Assembly (NCBI GenBank): GCA_964517765.1
Contig: CAZFEN010000032.1
Location: 1 to 9,409 of the forward strand
Direction: 5' to 3'
Length of the DNA: 9,409 nt
Source of the DNA: Hydromicrobium sp964517765
GTDB taxonomy: Bacteria > Actinomycetota > Humimicrobiia > Humimicrobiales > Humimicrobiaceae
Shown one piece after another: positions 6,440 through 9,409 of the stretch. The notes beneath the pieces are model-generated. The model did no database searches. It was not told where the DNA came from and was given only the letters and a program-made list of their open reading frames with translations. Within the stretch, counting starts at the first letter, position 1, and each line of letters begins with the position of its first letter. A program made the position numbers and the translations under genes.

Positions 6440-7957
6440 ATGAAAAAAGGATATTTTTTTATTTCTAACAAAAAGAAATCCATCATTAAAAATCAGGAGG
6501 GCCTTACTTTAGTAGAAGTAGTGATTGCCTTACTGGTTATTTCTATAATTACGCTGGTTCTTGTAAGAGGCACCATGTTATCGGCCGATGCTATAAAAAT
6601 AAACAGAGAGAAAACCAGGGCACAGGCAATTGCAAGCGAGAAACTCGATATTATAAGAGCAATGAATTATGAAGATATAGAATATACAGACCAGGCAGGT
6701 AATCCGGTTTGGGGGTTGGATAATCCTGCATTGACTGAGGATGGTTATGATATAAGCTACGAAGTCACCCGTGTATACGTGGGAGACAGCAGTTATAAAC
6801 AGGTAAAGATAAATATTTTTAAGGCACCTATGAAAGTACCTTTAAGCGTAATTACACAGATATACCCTATGGGAGAACAGGAAGAAGTTATTTCTGATTA
6901 TTTACCCCCGGAAAATCTGAGCATAGAATCTGATAGGATTGTCGGAGGAACAAGAGAAATTAAACTGGTATGGGAAGCGCCTGATACAGAATTAGAAATA
7001 AATAACTATAAAATCTACAGGGATGGGGTACTAATAGGGAGCGCTTCTACGGGATTATTTATTCATAATACCGGAAATAATAATACTGTTTATAATTTTT
7101 ATGTGACCGTTTTATATGGTGACGGGATTGAAAGTATGCCCGGTAATACTGTAACCACCGAAACATATCCGCCGCCTCAGAATCTTCGTATTACTGCGTA
7201 CTCAGGAAGTGGAAGTAATAGAACAGTTACTCTGGCATGGGATGCACCGGATACCCAGCTTGTTATTAACCAATATATAATATATAGAAATGATATAGAA
7301 GTAGGAAGAACTACAAATAGAATTTTTAGCAATATAATAGGAAATAATGATTATACTTTTAATGTAAAAGCTGTATATGTTGGCGGTATCATAAGTGATC
7401 CCAGTACCGGAGTTACAACTAAAACATATTCACCCCCGCGGAATCTTATCATTACAGGATATACTGGAAGTGGAAGTAATAGAACAGTTACTCTGGCATG
7501 GGATGCACCGGATACCCAGCAGGTAATTGTTCAATATGTAGTTTATAGAAACGCAATAGAAATAGGTAGAACTGCTGATACAAACTATCAGAATATGATA
7601 GGAAGCAGTAACTATGATTTTTACATTACAGCTATTTATGAGGATGAAACAGAAAGCAGTCCGAGCAATACAGTAACTACTGAAAATGAAACTGATTATA
7701 CACCACCTCGGAATCTTCGTATTACGGGATACTATGGATGGAGTTGGAGCAGAACGGTATATCTGGCATGGGATGCACCGGACACTGAACTGGCAATATT
7801 CCAATATGTAGTGTATAGAAATGGAGTTGAAGTAGGAAGAACTACTAACAGAAGTTTTAGCAATAGAATAGGGTATTATAATTATAATTTTTATGTAACG
7901 GCCATATATGAAGGCGGGGTAGAAAGTGACCCAAGCAATGAAGTTACTACTCATTAA
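6440..7957 (+). CDS. Minor type IV prepilin (PilV/GspI-like) with four fibronectin-III-like repeats
   Basis: 505 residues. The leader ends at Gly21 in Q-E-G, with cleavage expected before L-T-L-V-E; Glu at mature position 5 is the standard prepilin residue. A membrane helix of about 20 residues follows, then a segment rich in A-x-A-x-A-S-E-K-L and a small pilin-like domain to about residue 150, most like PilV or GspI minor pilins. Residues about 156-505 are four tandem repeats of 84-91 residues with P-P-x-N-L at the start, L-x-W-(D/E)-A-P-D-T in the middle, Y-x-(I/V)-Y-R, and E-S-x-P-S-N-x-V-T-T near the end, a fibronectin type III pattern. The last repeat ends one residue before the stop. 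Ordinary PilV/GspI proteins are about 120-200 residues, so the array is an added module, likely displayed at the pilus tip for binding or as a spacer. The ligand is unknown. Confidence 0.88.
   Translation: MKKGYFFISNKKKSIIKNQEGLTLVEVVIALLVISIITLVLVRGTMLSADAIKINREKTRAQAIASEKLDIIRAMNYEDIEYTDQAGNPVWGLDNPALTEDGYDISYEVTRVYVGDSSYKQVKINIFKAPMKVPLSVITQIYPMGEQEEVISDYLPPENLSIESDRIVGGTREIKLVWEAPDTELEINNYKIYRDGVLIGSASTGLFIHNTGNNNTVYNFYVTVLYGDGIESMPGNTVTTETYPPPQNLRITAYSGSGSNRTVTLAWDAPDTQLVINQYIIYRNDIEVGRTTNRIFSNIIGNNDYTFNVKAVYVGGIISDPSTGVTTKTYSPPRNLIITGYTGSGSNRTVTLAWDAPDTQQVIVQYVVYRNAIEIGRTADTNYQNMIGSSNYDFYITAIYEDETESSPSNTVTTENETDYTPPRNLRITGYYGWSWSRTVYLAWDAPDTELAIFQYVVYRNGVEVGRTTNRSFSNRIGYYNYNFYVTAIYEGGVESDPSNEVTTH
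7205..7259 (+). repeat. Exact 55-base direct repeat, copy 1
   Basis: Identical base for base to 7466-7520, 261 bases downstream (87 codons). It covers the G-S-G-S-N-R-T-V-T-L-A-W-D-A-P segment of FN3 unit 2. Confidence 0.92.
7466..7520 (+). repeat. Exact 55-base direct repeat, copy 2
   Basis: Second copy of 7205-7259, in FN3 unit 3. Identity at third codon positions points to recent duplication or gene conversion rather than protein-level constraint. Confidence 0.92.
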
Positions 7958-8507
7958 AAAAATAAAAGATACTAAAGGTTTTACACTGGTCGAGCTGCTG
8001 CTTGTTATGGTACTGATTATTGTGGTGGTAAGCATGGTCTCGGCGACCTTTATTCATTCTGTAAATACTTCAGGGGACGTTATTGAAATAACCACTTCCG
8101 GTATTGATTCAAGGGTTACAATGTACAGAATAAGTAAAGATTTAAGAGAGGCTATTAATCTCACTAAGGCTGAAAATGATGAAATTATATTTCAAAGTGA
8201 TGTAGATTCCGATGGTGATTATGAGATTTTAAATTATTATCTTGCAAATGCAGACGGGCATTATAATCTTTACAGGAAAGTAAATGATGAAAGCGCGAGA
8301 ATAGTGGCTAATAATATAGTTAAAAATAATTTATTTGCGTATTATACAGGTATAAATATACCCGAAGGCGGGATGGATACGGTCGATGAGACAGAGCTGG
8401 CCAGCATAAAAATAATCGAAATCAAATTAAGTATTGATCAGGGGGGAACAGAAAGTGAGAGAACTATGGAATTAAAAACTTCGATTGCTTTAAGAAATAA
8501 AATTTAG
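7938..8507 (+). CDS. Minor type IV prepilin (PilW/GspJ-like)
   Basis: 189 residues. The leader M-K-L-L-L-I-K-K-I-K-D-T-K-G is cut before F-T-L-V-E, with Glu at mature position 5, followed by a hydrophobic helix to about residue 36. The segment Y-R-I-S-K-D-L-R-E-A at 63-72 and the closing S-I-A-L-R-N resemble PilW/GspJ minor pilins. Residues 88-96 read D-V-D-S-D-G-D-Y-E, matching a DxDxDGxxE calcium-loop pattern. The ATG at 7938 lies within the end of the preceding gene (20-base overlap); a GTG at 7926 would add four residues. Neither has a strong ribosome binding site, so translational coupling is likely. In pseudopilin tip complexes the J-type subunit contacts the I-type and K-type subunits, which here are the adjacent genes. 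Confidence 0.88.
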   Translation: MKLLLIKKIKDTKGFTLVELLLVMVLIIVVVSMVSATFIHSVNTSGDVIEITTSGIDSRVTMYRISKDLREAINLTKAENDEIIFQSDVDSDGDYEILNYYLANADGHYNLYRKVNDESARIVANNIVKNNLFAYYTGINIPEGGMDTVDETELASIKIIEIKLSIDQGGTESERTMELKTSIALRNKI

Positions 8508-8518
8508 CTATTTTAAAA

Positions 8519-9409
8519 ATGTTTATTATGATTAAGAAAATATCAATATTTAGAAAAGAAGAAAAAGGAAACATATCAATTCTGGTGCTGATAATAGGGC
8601 TGGCTGTAATTTTATTGACCACGGCCATGGTTGGTTATATTTTCCGTGATATTGGCTTTACCGAGCAGGATAAGGATAAATTGAGAGCATTAAATTTTGC
8701 GGAATCGGGCATATCCAACATGTATTTAAATATAGACAGATATTATAATGAAGATATCCCTATTCCTTCAAGTCCAATTACCGGAGAAATAGAAGATAAT
8801 GGTGAAATACAGGGCAGTTTCATAGTTGATTACGAATATCATAACGATGGCGGACTTTCCTATTATATTATAACATCAAAGGGTATTGATAAGAGTGGAG
8901 CCGAAAGAACAGTCAGGGTAAAAATAAATGTCATAGAGCAGGGTCCTACACTTGATATTTATAATTATGTGTATACGGGCCAAACAGCATCTTTTAACGG
9001 TGATTTTAAACCTGTAGACGGCCCCTTTTACACGGAAGGCGACCTCAATCTTACACAAGGTTCAGCTATATGGCAGCAAGATAATCCGGGACCGGTAGTT
9101 GTCAAAGGAAATTTATTTATGTCAGGTGGGACAGCCAGTATAAATGCAGACCCTCTTAAAATAGGAGGAAATGTGGTAATGACAGAAGGTGCAAAAATAA
9201 TAGGCGGTCAGATTAATATAGCGGGTAACATGACCATGTCCGGAGGAACTTATATGGATAACAGTCTTATAAGTCCAATGATTGTAATGGGAAACATCAA
9301 TATGAGCGCAGGTACGTGGATAGGAGAACCAGGAAGGTTATTAATTCTTTCATGCCATGGAACAATTCAAGGTTCTGGAACTATACATGCTACAGTGAAT
9401 GACAATTTT
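8519..9409 (+). CDS. PilX/GspK-like minor pilin with glycine-rich repeat region, truncated by window end
   Basis: The frame is open from ATG 8519 to the last base: 297 residues, no stop seen. A second ATG at 8528 is an alternative; neither has a clear ribosome binding site. The N-terminus has K-E-E-K-G then N-I-S-I-L and a hydrophobic helix (about 18-41). Mature position 5 is Leu, not Glu, as in K-type pilins. R-A-L-N-F-A-E-S-G-I at 56-65 matches the AxxxAExG pattern of PilX-type N-terminal domains. From about residue 170 on there are five copies of G-(N/D)-x-x-(M/L)-(S/T)-x-G at 174, 197, 217, 236 and 258, about 20 residues apart, which suggests a beta-solenoid. The start is 11 bases after the previous stop, so it belongs to the same operon. 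Role as a tip or priming subunit is inferred from order I-J-K; the C-terminal function is unknown. Confidence 0.8.
   Translation, partial: MFIMIKKISIFRKEEKGNISILVLIIGLAVILLTTAMVGYIFRDIGFTEQDKDKLRALNFAESGISNMYLNIDRYYNEDIPIPSSPITGEIEDNGEIQGSFIVDYEYHNDGGLSYYIITSKGIDKSGAERTVRVKINVIEQGPTLDIYNYVYTGQTASFNGDFKPVDGPFYTEGDLNLTQGSAIWQQDNPGPVVVKGNLFMSGGTASINADPLKIGGNVVMTEGAKIIGGQINIAGNMTMSGGTYMDNSLISPMIVMGNINMSAGTWIGEPGRLLILSCHGTIQGSGTIHATVNDNF

Larger units (their letters stand above)
6905..7954 (+). repeat. Four tandem FN3-like coding repeats
   Basis: Approximate units: 6905-7168, 7169-7429, 7430-7702 and 7703-7954. Units 2, 3 and 4 are much closer to one another than to unit 1, suggesting later duplication of the distal units. 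The 21-base string TCTGGCATGG-GATGCACCGG-A occurs exactly at 7231-7251, 7492-7512 and 7762-7782 (spacings 261 and 270 bases, both whole codons). Confidence 0.88.

Noticed and set aside
7430..8035. 201-codon open frame on the minus strand
   Set aside because: It lies antisense to the FN3 repeats and the next pilin gene. Its apparent internal repeats mirror the FN3 array, it is isoleucine- and serine-rich without a domain, and the plus-strand genes are well supported.
8876..9058. 60-codon minus-strand frame near the window end
   Set aside because: Antisense to the PilX-like gene, which is continuously open from 8519 to 9409 with a coherent membrane helix and repeats.

Overview
The window is a piece of an A+T-rich bacterial chromosome. 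It holds two interleaved functions: a type IV pilus (T4P) assembly cluster and four genes of the shikimate (aromatic amino acid) pathway. Purine-rich ribosome binding sites, GTG and TTG starts, A/T-biased codons and the aroC-aroK-aroB-aroQ order suggest a low-G+C anaerobic Bacillota (Clostridia or Halanaerobiales type). That is an inference from style and gene order, not a taxonomic proof. A run of 100 N at 4940-5039 shows this is a draft or scaffolded assembly.

Layout, all on the + strand. (1) 1-3297, pilus base: the C-terminal part of a prepilin peptidase (GxGD protease), then PilM-like, PilN-like, PilO-like and a PilP-like lipoprotein, spaced as one operon (ATGA overlap at pilM/pilN, directly abutting pilO/pilP). 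(2) 3310-6429, shikimate block: aroC (chorismate synthase), aroK (shikimate kinase, cut by the N run), aroB (3-dehydroquinate synthase, missing its N-terminus in the N run) and aroQ (type II 3-dehydroquinase). (3) 6440-9409, minor-pilin cassette: a PilV/GspI-like prepilin carrying four fibronectin-III-like repeats, a PilW/GspJ-like prepilin with a DxDxDGxxE calcium-loop-like motif, and a PilX/GspK-like protein with a glycine-rich solenoid-like C-terminal region that runs off the window. This last gene is open from 8519 to the end.

How the parts fit: the peptidase would process the prepilins. PilM-N-O-P would form the cytoplasmic and inner-membrane alignment complex. The three minor pilins resemble the I, J and K subunits that prime assembly and sit at the pilus tip, so the FN3 repeats and the solenoid are candidates for tip-exposed, possibly adhesive, domains. 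The shikimate enzymes are ordinary in sequence. The pilMNOP-then-aroK-aroB order recalls the pilMNOPQ-aroKB arrangement of Gammaproteobacteria, but here no secretin gene (pilQ) is present and aroC lies at that place.

The only sizeable non-coding stretch is 5892-5994, which is almost pure A/T, contains two palindromes and may hold a promoter for aroQ and the minor pilins. I see no RNA genes, CRISPR arrays, insertion sequences or strong terminators. I do not see a wholly new system; the most unusual material is the pair of large-domain minor pilins and the interleaved gene order.
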